Source: an uncultured Armatimonadota bacterium (GTDB lineage: Bacteria; Armatimonadota; Fimbriimonadia; Fimbriimonadales; Fimbriimonadaceae). From it: 41,600 nt of DNA. Below, in pieces: positions 32,750 through 41,600 of the stretch. Location of the stretch: NCBI GenBank assembly GCA_903833215.1, contig CAILEM010000087.1, positions 1-41,600 on the forward strand, given 5' to 3'. The position numbers were made by a program, and so were the translations under genes. The notes under the pieces are model-generated. The model did not search any database. It was not told the origin of the DNA and saw only the letters and a program-made list of their open reading frames with translations. Position 1 is the first letter of the stretch; every line of letters begins with the position of its first letter.

Positions 32750-34324
32750 ATGTTGATTTGTGCTCTCGCATCACTGGTCCTGGTTGGTTCTCTGTCAATC
32801 AACACCGTCCAATCGCCGTTTGCGGATCTGCCGTCCGCGATTAGGGCTGTAGCCGAGCGCCCGAACGTCTTTCACTCCCGAACCTACACCCTTACGCCGT
32901 TGCCTGCGTTTGAGGCGAGTCGATCCAGCCTGCCTCAGCCCATCGTTGCCGACCACCCGGAGTGGGAAAAGTTGTATTGGAAGGCATGGGAACTGGCGTT
33001 TAGCCACTTGATGCAGCCGGCACCGGAAAGCGGATTCGTGAGTAATTTCATCGATCCCGCATTCAACGGCAACACGTTTCAGTGGGACTCCTGCTTCATG
33101 TTGATGTACGCCCACTATGCCGAACCGACATTTCATGCCATCGGCACGTTGGACAACTTCTATGCGAAGCAGCACGACGATGGCTACATCTGTCGCGAGA
33201 TTAGCCGACAGACCGGTAAGGATTTTGTTTTCGGCGGCATTGAGAACACGATCAACCCTCCGCTGTACTCGTGGGTGGAGTGGCAGAACTACCTACTCAC
33301 CGGTGACAAGAGCCGATTTCGTGACGTGTTGCCCCCGCTCGTGAAGTACTACGCATGGATTCGAAAGCACATGCGCCGCGAGAATGGCCTCTACTGGAAC
33401 ACCGGCCTCGGCGCAGGCGAAGACGATCTGGTGCGAAATGCCACTGCCCACTCGTGGGTTGATATGACCGCCCAGCAGGCACAAAACGCCTATTTCATCG
33501 CACGCATCGCCGAGCAGATCGGCGAGAAAGACGTGAAAGCGTATTTCGACGCCGTCAATAAGTCTCTCTCTGCTCAGGTCACCAAGTCGATGTGGGACCC
33601 CAAAACCGGGTTCTACTACGACCTCAAGAAGGACGGCTCGGTGACCGGAATCAAGACGGTCCTCGGCTTCTGGCCGATGATGGCGCACATCGCGTCGCCC
33701 AAACAGGCAGCCTCGTTGGTGGCCCACCTGAAGGACCCCAAGGAGTTCTGGCGACCAAACGTCGTGCCAGCTCTCGCCGCTGACGAGAAGGGGTATTCGG
33801 CAGAAGGGCAGTACTGGAACGGCGCGGTTTGGGCTCCCACTAACTTCATGGTGGTAAAGGGCCTACAGGACTACGGATTTGAGGACCTGGCGACCGAAGT
33901 GACGACACGGTACCTGACCAACATGTCGGAGAGCCTTGAGAAGTCAGGAACGATTTGGGAGAACTACGCACCCGAAAGCTCGAACGGCCACGGTGCCCGA
34001 GATATGGTCGGCTGGAGCGCCGACGGCCCGATTGCTCTTTTGATCGAAAACGTTCTAGGTATTCGCGCCTTCGCCGCCACCAACTCAGTGACCTGGCGTC
34101 CGCGGCTCTCCGGGCAAAATGGAATCCACAACCTGACGGTCGGTACGAATCACGTCTCTCTCATCGCCTATGCCGTCGTAGGCGGACGTCGGACGATCTC
34201 GATGACAACCGAGCAGCCGATCGACCTGACGGTGGATACAGGTGTGGGGAAAGCGCGAATCTATCACCTCCAACCGGGTCCGACGACTTCGGAAATTGCA
34301 GTTCCGGTAACAGACCAGCAGTAA
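32750..34324 (+). CDS. Trehalase/GH63-like (alpha/alpha)6-barrel glycosidase, secreted
   Basis: This 524-aa protein has an N-terminal signal peptide (about 1-20). The body resembles GH37/GH63 'MGH1-type' glycosidases: FQWDSCFMLMYAHYAEP near 104-120, GLYWNTGLGAGEDD, then EGQYWNGAVWAPTNFMVVKG, which matches the YW-G-xW-P-N signature of these families. WENYAPESSNGHGARDMVGW near the C-terminus would carry the catalytic base. It should release glucose or mannose from alpha-linked sugars. Trehalase is one option, but the family assignment is by motif only. It is divergent from the lipoprotein/ABC operon and 26 bp upstream of the orphan gene. Confidence 0.85.
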   Translation: MLICALASLVLVGSLSINTVQSPFADLPSAIRAVAERPNVFHSRTYTLTPLPAFEASRSSLPQPIVADHPEWEKLYWKAWELAFSHLMQPAPESGFVSNFIDPAFNGNTFQWDSCFMLMYAHYAEPTFHAIGTLDNFYAKQHDDGYICREISRQTGKDFVFGGIENTINPPLYSWVEWQNYLLTGDKSRFRDVLPPLVKYYAWIRKHMRRENGLYWNTGLGAGEDDLVRNATAHSWVDMTAQQAQNAYFIARIAEQIGEKDVKAYFDAVNKSLSAQVTKSMWDPKTGFYYDLKKDGSVTGIKTVLGFWPMMAHIASPKQAASLVAHLKDPKEFWRPNVVPALAADEKGYSAEGQYWNGAVWAPTNFMVVKGLQDYGFEDLATEVTTRYLTNMSESLEKSGTIWENYAPESSNGHGARDMVGWSADGPIALLIENVLGIRAFAATNSVTWRPRLSGQNGIHNLTVGTNHVSLIAYAVVGGRRTISMTTEQPIDLTVDTGVGKARIYHLQPGPTTSEIAVPVTDQQ

Positions 34325-34349
34325 CTTCACGTCCTGAATTATCAGACGT

Positions 34350-36365
34350 ATGTTACTCATCGCCTTAGGATTATTACTTCAGGCCAACGACCAGGGGCAA
34401 CTGGTTACAGCCGAACAGGAAGCCCGCGTGCTTTCGTCTCGGTTAGGTCATGAACTTGTCGTGGCAAAGCCGCTCCGATCGGAGATGTTGTATGTCGCTT
34501 CGCATGGTGCGACTCCTGAGATCGAAGCGAAAGCGGTGGCTGAAGCTCTTCACGCCTCGCTGGACAAGAACGGCGCTGGATGGCTCATTCAGCGCACAAA
34601 GCAGCAGCGCCTGGACATTGAACGTGATCGCAGAACCGAGCGTGCAACGTGGATAAGGCGAGCGATAAAAGATCGCACAACCCAGCGAACCAAGAAACTC
34701 GCTGGGCATTCTGCTGAAAGCGTTGTCGTGGCCAACCTCAATCGGGCACTGAAACCGCAAACGGGACGACCCACAACACAGGCCGAGGATGTGGCATCGG
34801 ACCAAGGTCTCTATGATTGTGAACTCTTGCTTCCAGGTGCAACCCTCCTCGAGTCCATCGTCGCACGGCTAACGCCTGAACGCCTCGCCTCGATACCCAG
34901 CGGTGATTATCGTGTCTACGAGACGGATCCGATCCTCCCTGCCGAAGCGCTACCGGATGTAAGCGACTTGGTTGCCTCCTTTACCCGTAGCATGCACGCG
35001 TTTGAAGGTTCACCACTTGCGGTTGAAATGAAGGAACGCTCGGTTGGAGCTGGCGGAGCATTCCTCACTGGCTTTGGCGGCGCGAGCAAACCAGTGAAGA
35101 CTCGTTTGATGGTGACCACCAGCCTTACCGGGTTGACCCTGAGTTTGGAGCTTTTTGACGAGGTCGGTTCACGGATTGGCGTCGCGTCGATGTTCATTTC
35201 TAGACCTGACATCTCGCGCTCCGCTGAGATTGAGGCACGAAAACCAGGTGTGCAAGGGCACCCGGTATGGATTCCGGTGTCAGATGCCGCCACAAAATGC
35301 GCCTCATTCCGCTCCCGTAAAGGTGAATTTCCCGACTGGTTCAGATACCCCGAACGAACGGAACCTCTAAGCATTATTAGCACCACCGGGTTTGCATGGA
35401 TGGCTGAACAAGCACCGGAAAAATGCTTTGTTGTCGACATGCCGGATAGTGTTTTTTCGATGGCGATGCAGGTCGTCAAACAGGATCGACTTAATGTCTC
35501 TGCGTTTCAAGTGAGTCTTGCAGGGGCTGAGATGATGCAACAGGTTTCGGACGACCATGCAGTTGTGTGGCGGAGCCGCGACCCAGAGTGGGTGGAAATA
35601 ACCCGCAGTGACAGGAAGGCTCTAGGTTCGTTCTCTCGCGGAGTGATCAGTGCTGGCTGGATAGACCCACGAGAAGAAGGCCTCGTGTTCCATCGTTGTC
35701 GGCAACTCAATTACGACTGGCGGGCCGCAGCTCGCTTGGGGCTGGAGAAGGGAAATGGCAGGCCTCAAATATCACCTAGTGGTGGCGAGCTAATGCCAAT
35801 CATTGGGGAGATTTCCGACGCCGATTGGCAGAGTCTCAGATCGGGTCGGACGATAACAGTCGGCGAACTCGGCATCGTTCACGAGACTGCGCTTCTGCTC
35901 TCCTTGGAGCCGGACGTTGTCGGTGGGAACGCCCTAAGTGACCTGTTTAGGCATCCGCTCGAAATGTACGGCAGGTACCGAATTGAGGAAACTCCTGTGT
36001 CGCTCAAGGGGCAACCGGAGCAGGTAGTACAGGTTAAAACCGATTCCTTCGTTGGCGACTGGTGCCCATTGCGTGTCCTTCCTGCGCAATTGACGCACGA
36101 TGGCTTAGGGGTTGTACGGAACCGCAAGCTCACTCGCGACACTTTGGAAGCCTATCTCGAAGAAAAATGCTCATTCAACGTTGGGCAACGCAGTGAACTT
36201 ACTATGATCGTGGGCCTGCCGCAGGGGCACTCTATTGAGCAGCGCCTGCTGATGCCAGTAGAAACCGTGTCATCGAAACTCCCTTATAGCCAGATGCCCA
36301 AAGAAATTAGGGACAAGGTATGGGAGCTGTTTTCTCGTCGCGGAACCAGCAATCGGGGCGGATAG
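34350..36365 (+). CDS. Hypothetical 671-aa protein, possibly secreted
   Basis: I do not recognise this protein. It has a short hydrophobic N-terminus (MLLIALGLLLQA) that could be a weak signal peptide. A basic, helical stretch rich in Arg/Gln/Lys (about 85-120: TKQQRLDIERDRRTERATWI) follows. The rest is a mixed alpha/beta region with FLTGFGGASKPVKTRLMVTT and a C-terminal segment around SFNVGQRSELTMIVGLPQGH. There are only a few Cys and no obvious catalytic motif. It follows the trehalase-like gene by 26 bp and may share its transcript. No ribosome binding site is clear. Length and codon use support a real gene. Confidence 0.7.
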   Translation: MLLIALGLLLQANDQGQLVTAEQEARVLSSRLGHELVVAKPLRSEMLYVASHGATPEIEAKAVAEALHASLDKNGAGWLIQRTKQQRLDIERDRRTERATWIRRAIKDRTTQRTKKLAGHSAESVVVANLNRALKPQTGRPTTQAEDVASDQGLYDCELLLPGATLLESIVARLTPERLASIPSGDYRVYETDPILPAEALPDVSDLVASFTRSMHAFEGSPLAVEMKERSVGAGGAFLTGFGGASKPVKTRLMVTTSLTGLTLSLELFDEVGSRIGVASMFISRPDISRSAEIEARKPGVQGHPVWIPVSDAATKCASFRSRKGEFPDWFRYPERTEPLSIISTTGFAWMAEQAPEKCFVVDMPDSVFSMAMQVVKQDRLNVSAFQVSLAGAEMMQQVSDDHAVVWRSRDPEWVEITRSDRKALGSFSRGVISAGWIDPREEGLVFHRCRQLNYDWRAAARLGLEKGNGRPQISPSGGELMPIIGEISDADWQSLRSGRTITVGELGIVHETALLLSLEPDVVGGNALSDLFRHPLEMYGRYRIEETPVSLKGQPEQVVQVKTDSFVGDWCPLRVLPAQLTHDGLGVVRNRKLTRDTLEAYLEEKCSFNVGQRSELTMIVGLPQGHSIEQRLLMPVETVSSKLPYSQMPKEIRDKVWELFSRRGTSNRGG

Positions 36366-36407
36366 ATCTTGCCTCAATCGGTCAAGAAGTCCCCTAAAGT
36401 ACGGGCA

Positions 36408-36526
36408 CAAGGACTCTCGCACAAGCCAGAGCCGCACAAATAGGTTCCTCTCACGCGTCCAAGCGGGGGAGGAAAAGGTGGGGGTGATCCGGTTCGCAAA
36501 ACGCGTCGCGACCCAGTCGAGACTCC
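36408..36526 (-). repeat. Dispersed hairpin repeat, copy C
   Basis: This copy contains GGTTCCTCTCACGCGTCCAA, GCGGGGGAGG, GGTGGGGGTGATCCGG and CGCGTCGCGAC in that order. It is the reverse complement of the 3' half of copies A and B near 8 kb, and a direct copy of D 283 bp downstream. Confidence 0.8.
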
Positions 36527-36690
36527 AATGCCTGATGCAAGGTTCAAGACCACAAATTCCCGCATTTCGGAGTGTGAACCTGCACAGATTTACCCTAACG
36601 CCAAGGACGCAATGGCACGCAAAGGGAATAGAGATTTTCCATCGGCTCAAGCGATCGCAAACGCCACGAATATTAAGAAACGTATTTCAC

Positions 36691-36808
36691 CAAGGTCCTC
36701 GCTCAAGCCAGAGCAGCCCAAACAGGTTCCTCTCACGCATCCAAGCGGGGGAGGAAAAGGTGGGGGTGATCCGGTTCGCAAGACGCGTCGCGACGTAGTC
36801 GTGACTGC
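36691..36808 (-). repeat. Dispersed hairpin repeat, copy D
   Basis: This is a direct repeat of copy C with a long near-identical core (GGTTCCTCTCACGCATCCAA, then AGCGGGGGAGGAAAAGGTGG and GGGTGATCCGGTTCGCAA). Substitutions are scattered, mainly in the flanks. Confidence 0.8.
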
Positions 36809-37289
36809 ATAAATTCAGGTGACCACGGAAGTTTTCACCGCCGGCGGCTCCGTTGCTCCCGGAACTGTCGGCTTTGCTTTGGTCTGAAGTATTAAAATTA
36901 ATGGCGAATCCACAGGTTCTTCCGGCAAACAACTCGAATCGAAGTTTTGGCCCAAGTTTTGGGACGAACACGCAAGCGGGAGTTCAGGCTTAGGTTCTGA
37001 TGCCGAACGCAATATGGATGTGTCGACTGCGTCGCCACCGTCTATGTTTGACCCCTCATCCTGGCCTTCTGCCCCTGCGAGGGGAGAAGGAACCCAATCC
37101 GCAATTACTGCTGGCTTGGCAAATGACCTAAAGAATGAACAGGACAGTCTACGTTGCGATTCGTGCCCCCTCGTGCACACATTCTCGTCCACCCAAAGCG
37201 ATGGTAGCTACTTACTTCCCACGCGTTTGGATCTGGCCCAAGCAACAGGTAATCTGACCCCCTGCCGAAGGCGGCTTGGGGTGGGATGG

Positions 37290-40247
37290 ATGACTAAGAT
37301 GTCTGCTTGGGTCGCGATTGGGTTGGCCTTGACGATTGCCACCGCGAGAGCCCAGGAAGTCCCGCGCGGCGTTGGCGACTGGAAGGTTGAGTTGGGCAAT
37401 GAACGCGCCCGAGTGCTCGTCTCCGACAAGGTTTCCGCCGTTCGAGTCCATCTCCCTTGGCGTCGACGTGATCTGAAGCCAGAAAAGAAGGGGCTGACTG
37501 TGGTCGATGCCGCTACCGGCAATCCGGTCAAGAACGTTTTTCGCTTCAATATCAACCGCGAATCCGGCGACATCGCGTTCGAGCCGGTTTCCGGGCAGGG
37601 CGTGTACCTCGTTTACTACATGCCTTTCAAACAGACCGGCTCACCCTATTTCCCGACCGTCGAGTATCCACCTTCCAAGGACGAAGCCGATCCCGCTTGG
37701 ATCAAGGCGAATGCCCTGCAAACTGATGCTTGGAAGGAGCTACCTGAGGCCCGGACGATCCAGCTTCAAGCCCGATCTGAGTGGGATCGACCCGACCCGA
37801 TGGACATCATCGCGACCAAAGGTGAGACGGACCAACTCCGCGACGATCATCCAAATTCGCCGTATGTAGTGTTCCCCGAAGACCGTCTGCACCCGATTCG
37901 CCTAACCCATGATCTGCCCGAACGGTGGATTCAAAAGGGTGCCAGCGATTCGTTCTCGGCAGACGCCAAGCGAGGCGAATTCTACTCACTTCAGTTCGGG
38001 ATCTGGGCATGCCGCGCCCGTCTGGACGGAGTGAAATTGGAGTTCGCTGACCTGAAAGATGGCCACGGGAACACTATTCCTGCATTGAATCTCCGCTGCT
38101 TCAATCAGGGCGGAACCGACTGGCTTGGACGCAAATTTGAGAAGTCTCTCTCGGTCGCCAAAGCCGACATCGCACCGCTTTGGGTGGGGATTCAGGTGCC
38201 GTCAACTGCGACGCCGGGAATGTATCGAGGTGTTGTTCGCCTGCATGCGAAGGGCCTAAGTGCAAAACCACTCACCATTGTTCTGAATGTGACGAAAGAG
38301 GTCGCCGCCGATGCTGGCGACGCCGATCCGTTCAAGATGACGCGCCTGAGGTGGCTGGATTCGACCATCGGTCTCGACGACGAGGTGGTCGCGCCATATA
38401 CGCCACTGAAAGTCGACGGAGCGACCGTCCAGTGTTTGGGACGGAAGGTTCAGTTCGGGGATGTTGGTTTCCCGGTGAGCATCACGGCCGGCGGTCACGA
38501 GTTGTTGCGGCAGCCGATCTCAATGATCGCCAAGGTAGGCGGTGTTAACGCCATGTGGAAGGCGGGAGGCAGCAAGACAGTTGCCAGGGCCGCTGCTGCG
38601 ATCACGCGACGTTCGGAGAGTTCGGCTGGCTCGTTGGCGATGAGTTGCGTATCGAAGATGGAAGCCGATGGCTACATCAACTTCCGAGTGGCGATTACTA
38701 CCAAAGCTAAGACAAAGCTGGACGACATTCGGCTGGAGATACCGGTGCGCAAGGACATGGCTCCCTTCCTGATGGGCATGGGCCGCAAGGGTGGGAATCG
38801 CCCGGCTGAGTGGAACTGGGACTGGAATAAGGGCTACGCCAACAACATGGTTTGGGTCGGGTCGGCCGAAGCCGGCCTTCAGTGCAAGTTGAAGGGTCCC
38901 GAGGAATCTTGGGACCTGTTTCGGCTGACCACCGTGCCAGAAGCTTGGGCGAACGGAGGACATGGTGGGTGTTCGATCACGGAGAGCGGACCCGAAACGG
39001 TGCTTGTTCGAGCTTTCAGTGGCAATCGCGAGATGAAAGCGGGGCAGACTTTGCAATTCAACTTTGGGTTGCTGATCACTCCGGTTAAGCCCCTCGATCC
39101 TGCCCACTGGTCTCAGCGATACGACCACGAGTTCATCTCGCCGATTAAGGCGAAGGCAAACGGGGCGTCGATTATCAACGTCCACCAGGGCGGGGAATTG
39201 AACCCGAACATCAACTATCCGTTCCTTCAGACGGGGAAGATGGCGGCGTATATCAAGGAAGCCCACGGCTTGGGGATGAAGGTGAAGATCTACTACACCG
39301 TCCGCGAGTTGAGCAGCCGACTGCCCGAGATCTGGGCGCTTCGCAGCCTTGGATATGAAGTGTTTGTCGACGGTCCGGGTGGCGGAGATTCATGGTTGCA
39401 GGAGCACCTCGGCGACCACTACAAGCCCGCGTGGCATACACCTTTGTCGGACGGATCGGTTGATGCCGCGATCATCACGGTGGGGCTGTCGCGATGGCAC
39501 AACTACTACTTGGAGGGCCTCGGTTGGCTCATTAAGAACGTCGGTGTCGATGGCCTGTATCTGGACGGCATCGGCTATGACCGCGAGATCATGAAGCGGG
39601 TTCGCAAAGTGATGGACCGCGCCCGACCCGGTTGTCTGATCGACTTTCACTGCGGAAACAGCTTCGAGCCCCAATACGGCATGAACAGCTGCGCCAACCA
39701 GGACATGGAGCACTTTCCGTACATCAACAGCCTGTGGTTTGGCGAAGGTTACGACTACAACGAGTCGCCCGACTACTGGCTGACCGAAATTTCCGGCATC
39801 CCGTTCGGCCTGTACGGCGAGATGCTTCAAAACAACGGAAACCCCTGGCGCGGCATGGTGTACGGCATGACCGCCCGCTACTACAGCGGCGCCGACCCCA
39901 AGCACATCTGGTCGCTATGGGACGACTTCGGCATCGCCAAAGCCAAGATGATCGGCTACTGGTCAAAAGATTGCCCCGTGAAGACTTCAGATCCCAACGT
40001 CTTGGCAACTGCCTACGTGCGAGATGGCAAAACCTTGGTCTCCATCGCCAGCTGGGCGAAGACCGCCGTCGATGTGAAGCTAACCATCGACTGGAAATCC
40101 CTCGGTCTCGACCCCACCCACGTCTCAATCACCGCTCCCGATGTAAAAGGATTCCAACCCGCAACCATTTTCATGGCAGACGAATCGATCCACGTAGAGC
40201 CCGCTCACGGCTGGCTGATAGTCATCCAAAGCACCAAAGGTGCGTAA
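37290..40247 (+). CDS. Secreted GH123-like/DUF6067 glycoside hydrolase
   Basis: This ~985-aa exported protein begins with the signal peptide MTKMSAWVAIGLALTIATARA. The N-terminal half is beta-rich (EFYSLQFGIWACRARLDGVK, WVGIQVPSTATPGMYRGVVR), like the N-terminal domains of GH123-type enzymes. The second half is a TIM-barrel glycosidase domain with MKVKIYYTVRELSSRLPEIW, GVDGLYLDGIGYDREIMKRV and ARPGCLIDFHCGNSFEP, followed by a small C-terminal beta domain. D and E residues in DGLYLDGIGYDRE are candidate catalytic or binding residues. The family placement is by pattern and not certain. The ATG at 37290 (or 37299) was chosen for the signal peptide; 92 further upstream codons lie in repeat DNA. 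Confidence 0.83.
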   Translation: MTKMSAWVAIGLALTIATARAQEVPRGVGDWKVELGNERARVLVSDKVSAVRVHLPWRRRDLKPEKKGLTVVDAATGNPVKNVFRFNINRESGDIAFEPVSGQGVYLVYYMPFKQTGSPYFPTVEYPPSKDEADPAWIKANALQTDAWKELPEARTIQLQARSEWDRPDPMDIIATKGETDQLRDDHPNSPYVVFPEDRLHPIRLTHDLPERWIQKGASDSFSADAKRGEFYSLQFGIWACRARLDGVKLEFADLKDGHGNTIPALNLRCFNQGGTDWLGRKFEKSLSVAKADIAPLWVGIQVPSTATPGMYRGVVRLHAKGLSAKPLTIVLNVTKEVAADAGDADPFKMTRLRWLDSTIGLDDEVVAPYTPLKVDGATVQCLGRKVQFGDVGFPVSITAGGHELLRQPISMIAKVGGVNAMWKAGGSKTVARAAAAITRRSESSAGSLAMSCVSKMEADGYINFRVAITTKAKTKLDDIRLEIPVRKDMAPFLMGMGRKGGNRPAEWNWDWNKGYANNMVWVGSAEAGLQCKLKGPEESWDLFRLTTVPEAWANGGHGGCSITESGPETVLVRAFSGNREMKAGQTLQFNFGLLITPVKPLDPAHWSQRYDHEFISPIKAKANGASIINVHQGGELNPNINYPFLQTGKMAAYIKEAHGLGMKVKIYYTVRELSSRLPEIWALRSLGYEVFVDGPGGGDSWLQEHLGDHYKPAWHTPLSDGSVDAAIITVGLSRWHNYYLEGLGWLIKNVGVDGLYLDGIGYDREIMKRVRKVMDRARPGCLIDFHCGNSFEPQYGMNSCANQDMEHFPYINSLWFGEGYDYNESPDYWLTEISGIPFGLYGEMLQNNGNPWRGMVYGMTARYYSGADPKHIWSLWDDFGIAKAKMIGYWSKDCPVKTSDPNVLATAYVRDGKTLVSIASWAKTAVDVKLTIDWKSLGLDPTHVSITAPDVKGFQPATIFMADESIHVEPAHGWLIVIQSTKGA

Positions 40248-40256
40248 CAACAATAG

Positions 40257-40276
40257 CCTAGGGCACTCGCCCTAGG
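40257..40276 (+). terminator. Perfect 8-bp hairpin after the GH123-like gene
   Basis: CCTAGGGC-ACTC-GCCCTAGG starts ten bases after the stop codon. No T run follows. The surrounding bases repeat a short motif: CACCAAAGGTGCG at about 40232 and CGCCAAAGGTGCG at about 40301. The hairpin may therefore be part of an intergenic repeat rather than a simple terminator. Confidence 0.5.
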
Positions 40277-40410
40277 ACTAGGATGACCACGAAACCAGAG
40301 CGCCAAAGGTGCGACCCAACACGTCGATGTGCATCGCTCATCGACTTCGAAAATCGTCAACGGTCCGCGATGCCCTCAAACTGTTCGCCGCCGTGTTACT
40401 ATCTGGGACC

Positions 40411-41121
40411 ATGAAAATTAACGACGATCTCCACGTCCTGGAGGTACCGATGCCGCTCGCCGGGACGGTAAACATCATGAACCTAAGTCTGATCGTCGAC
40501 CCCGTCCACGGGCTGACGCTCGTGGACACCGGGCTGCCCAGCCAAGCTGACCTCGTCGAGGAGACCATCGCTGCCGAAGGATTCTCGTCGGCCGATCTCA
40601 AACAGATCATCCTCACCCACCAAGACCTGGACCACGTCGGCGCCCTCCACCCGCTCAAAGAGCGAACCGGGGCCGCGGTCTTTGCCTACGTGGACGAAAT
40701 CCCATACATCGACGGCACGATTATCCCGCTCAAGATGCCAACCCCCGAACGCCTGCTCCAGTACCCAGAAATGGCGGAACGGCTGAAGCACTACAAACCA
40801 ACCCCGGTCGATGAAGCCGTGACCGACGGCCAAATCCTGCCCCGTTCTGCCGGAGTCCAAGCCATTGCCACCCCCGGACACTCACCCGGCCACATGTCGC
40901 TGTATTTCCCCGCGACAAAGACGCTCATCACCGGCGACGCCCTGACATCCGCCGATGGAGTCCTCAACGGCCCAAGCCGTGGCGCAACCCCGAACATGGA
41001 ACTCGCGATGGAATCGGTGAAGAAACTCGCCCAATTGGACGTGGAAACCATCATCTGCTACCACGGTGGACTGGTCACCCAAGACGCCAACGCCCAGCTA
41101 AAACGCGTCGCCGGCATCTGA
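40411..41121 (+). CDS. Metallo-beta-lactamase fold hydrolase
   Basis: This 236-aa MBL-fold protein binds two metal ions. The metal ligands are present: LTHQDLDHVGAL (H-x-D-x-D-H form, about 68-79), TPGHSPGHMSLY, ITGDALTSADG and IICYHGG near the C-terminus. The THQDxDHxG variant is common in glyoxalase II-like and lactonase-like MBL hydrolases, so the substrate is probably a thioester or lactone. The ATG at 40411 starts MKINDDLHVLEVPMPLAG, matching the family opening strand; 34 upstream in-frame codons look like leader DNA. Confidence 0.93.
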   Translation: MKINDDLHVLEVPMPLAGTVNIMNLSLIVDPVHGLTLVDTGLPSQADLVEETIAAEGFSSADLKQIILTHQDLDHVGALHPLKERTGAAVFAYVDEIPYIDGTIIPLKMPTPERLLQYPEMAERLKHYKPTPVDEAVTDGQILPRSAGVQAIATPGHSPGHMSLYFPATKTLITGDALTSADGVLNGPSRGATPNMELAMESVKKLAQLDVETIICYHGGLVTQDANAQLKRVAGI

Positions 41122-41221
41122 TTTTCACGAAAGTTGGCCCGAAGCCGGGCGAATCCCCACCCATTCCCCCGGCTGCTACTTGCAAGCAGCGTTCCGTCCG
41201 GGTATCCTTTACACTCGCTTC

Positions 41222-41298
<77 letters not shown>

Positions 41299-41377
41299 AT
41301 CCTCCCTGAAGCGCATTCGCAGAAATCCGGGAATGGATATCTAGCGATGACGGCGCATCTTGGGATCGGCAATTTCG

Positions 41378-41445
41378 GGCTCTACGCCAATCGTGGCGCA
41401 ACTCTTCGGCTCTACGGCTCTACACCATTCGTGGGGCAACTCTTC
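41378..41445. repeat. Two adjacent 30-bp IS-end-like repeats
   Basis: Units at 41378-41407 and 41416-41445 both read GGCTCTAC, then CCA, TCGTGG and GCAACTCTTC, agreeing at 27 of 30 positions. The eight bases between them repeat GGCTCTAC. Starting with GGCTCT next to an ISL3-type transposase end, they look like terminal inverted repeats of that family. Having two suggests nested or repeated insertions. Confidence 0.5.
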
Positions 41446-41455
41446 TTCACCCGAC

Positions 41456-41600
41456 CTATGAGCACATTACCCTCACTCTTAGTCGGTAGTTTTCAAAGTT
41501 TCTAAATCCGTATGCTTGTCGCGAGAGTGACTCCATCTTGTTGTGGAACCCTTCTGTGATTCCGTTGTTCTTCGTGAACCTCCACATAGTGGCGATCTCT
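41456..41600 (-). CDS. ISL3-family transposase, C-terminal end (partial)
   Basis: A minus-strand frame enters from the right edge and ends at TAG 41456-41458. It encodes 47 residues, including GITEGFHNKMESLSRQAYGF and RNFENYRLRVRVMC. The sequence N-x-x-TEG-x-NKM-x..RxAYGFRNF-x-NYRLRV is the conserved C-terminus of ISL3 transposases, just after the catalytic Glu. The rest of the element lies outside the window. Its 3' end abuts the IS-end-like repeats, about 150 bp from the tRNA. Confidence 0.8.
   Translation of the reverse strand, partial: EIATMWRFTKNNGITEGFHNKMESLSRQAYGFRNFENYRLRVRVMCS

Larger units (their letters stand above)
36366..37289. other. 924-bp gene-free stretch with repeats
   Basis: The stretch carries two direct ~120-bp repeat copies (C and D), then ~200 bp without recognisable content but with short coding-like fragments. 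A further short hairpin, CTGCCCCTGCGAGGGGAGAA, followed by GGAACC, lies at about 37068-37095. A frame open upstream of the GH123-like gene runs through this repeat DNA and is not taken as coding. The promoter of the GH123-like gene must lie near the right end but is not identifiable. Confidence 0.55.

Noticed and set aside
36478-36812. Plus-strand frames in the 36.4-36.8 kb gap
   Set aside because: They are translations of repeat copies C and D with no protein signal.
36828-36900. Coding-like fragment VTTEVFTAGGSVAPGTVGFA
   Set aside because: Only 22 codons to a stop and no recognisable partner; too short to support even as a pseudogene.
37014-37289. Upstream extension of the GH123-like gene
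   Set aside because: It crosses repeat DNA and would place 92 residues before a clear signal peptide.
38520-39266. 248-aa minus-strand frame
   Set aside because: It is antisense to the GH123-like gene, with no domain.
40309-40410. Upstream extension of the MBL hydrolase
   Set aside because: Basic, non-conserved residues precede the family opening strand; the ATG at 40411 is sufficient.

Overview
This window looks like part of the chromosome of a free-living, Gram-negative-type heterotroph. GC is moderate (by eye in the mid-50s percent) and coding is dense. Several features recall Armatimonadota (Fimbriimonas-like) or a neighbouring soil/freshwater phylum: Gly-rich lipoproteins of the DUF4382/DUF5666 kind, a YncE-propeller/phosphoesterase fusion, large ABC_export-type permeases, a GH123-like secreted glycosidase and many small intergenic hairpin repeats. 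There is no rRNA or universal marker gene, so this placement is an inference only.

Layout. (1) 1-6.3 kb is an accessory region. It has a decayed reading frame at the left edge, a lipoprotein with a possible transglutaminase-like triad, and a minus-strand three-gene AbiE-like cassette: a nuclease-fold/winged-helix 'AbiEi-like' protein, an AbiEii-like nucleotidyltransferase and a small XRE regulator. A signal-peptide stub, a CDF metal transporter, an IS3-type transposase wreck and a VapBC module follow. (2) 6.3-11.1 kb holds a DUF4382/DUF5666 lipoprotein, two ~200-bp repeat copies and an S9 peptidase. (3) 11.1-12.7 kb is a divergent pair: a FAS1-domain secreted protein and a MerR-type B12 photoreceptor of the CarH/LitR type. 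Between them lie six TAGACA-like boxes with 11-bp periodicity, some overlapping the FAS1 promoter. (4) 12.7-29.3 kb is a long minus-strand run. In transcription order it is GH5, GH53 (frameshifted), a sugar-binding protein, two sugar permeases, a 2Fe-2S subunit and Mo subunit of a periplasmic molybdenum hydroxylase, an ABC exporter (permease, ATPase, paralogous permease), a YncE/phosphoesterase and an acyl-CoA ligase. Gaps from the sugar transporter to the phosphoesterase are mostly tiny or overlapping. (5) 30.2-32.6 kb is a second ABC exporter with a lipoprotein, in one minus-strand operon. (6) 32.7-41.1 kb is a plus-strand carbohydrate group: a trehalase/GH63-like enzyme, an orphan 671-aa protein, a GH123/DUF6067-like enzyme and an MBL-fold hydrolase. 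(7) The right end carries tRNA-Ile(GAT) and the C-terminal end of an ISL3-type transposase beside two IS-end-like repeats.

The main theme is acquisition and breakdown of plant-type galactan and glucan oligosaccharides: GH53, GH5 and a CUT1-type ABC importer, plus GH37/63 and GH123-like enzymes. Long gene-free gaps (7.8-8.5, 29.3-30.2 and 36.4-37.3 kb) are filled with members of a dispersed hairpin-rich repeat family. The most unusual signals are the CarH-FAS1 control region, the AbiE-like cassette with a candidate PD-(D/E)XK nuclease, and the exact 31-bp tandem duplication that breaks the GH53 gene.
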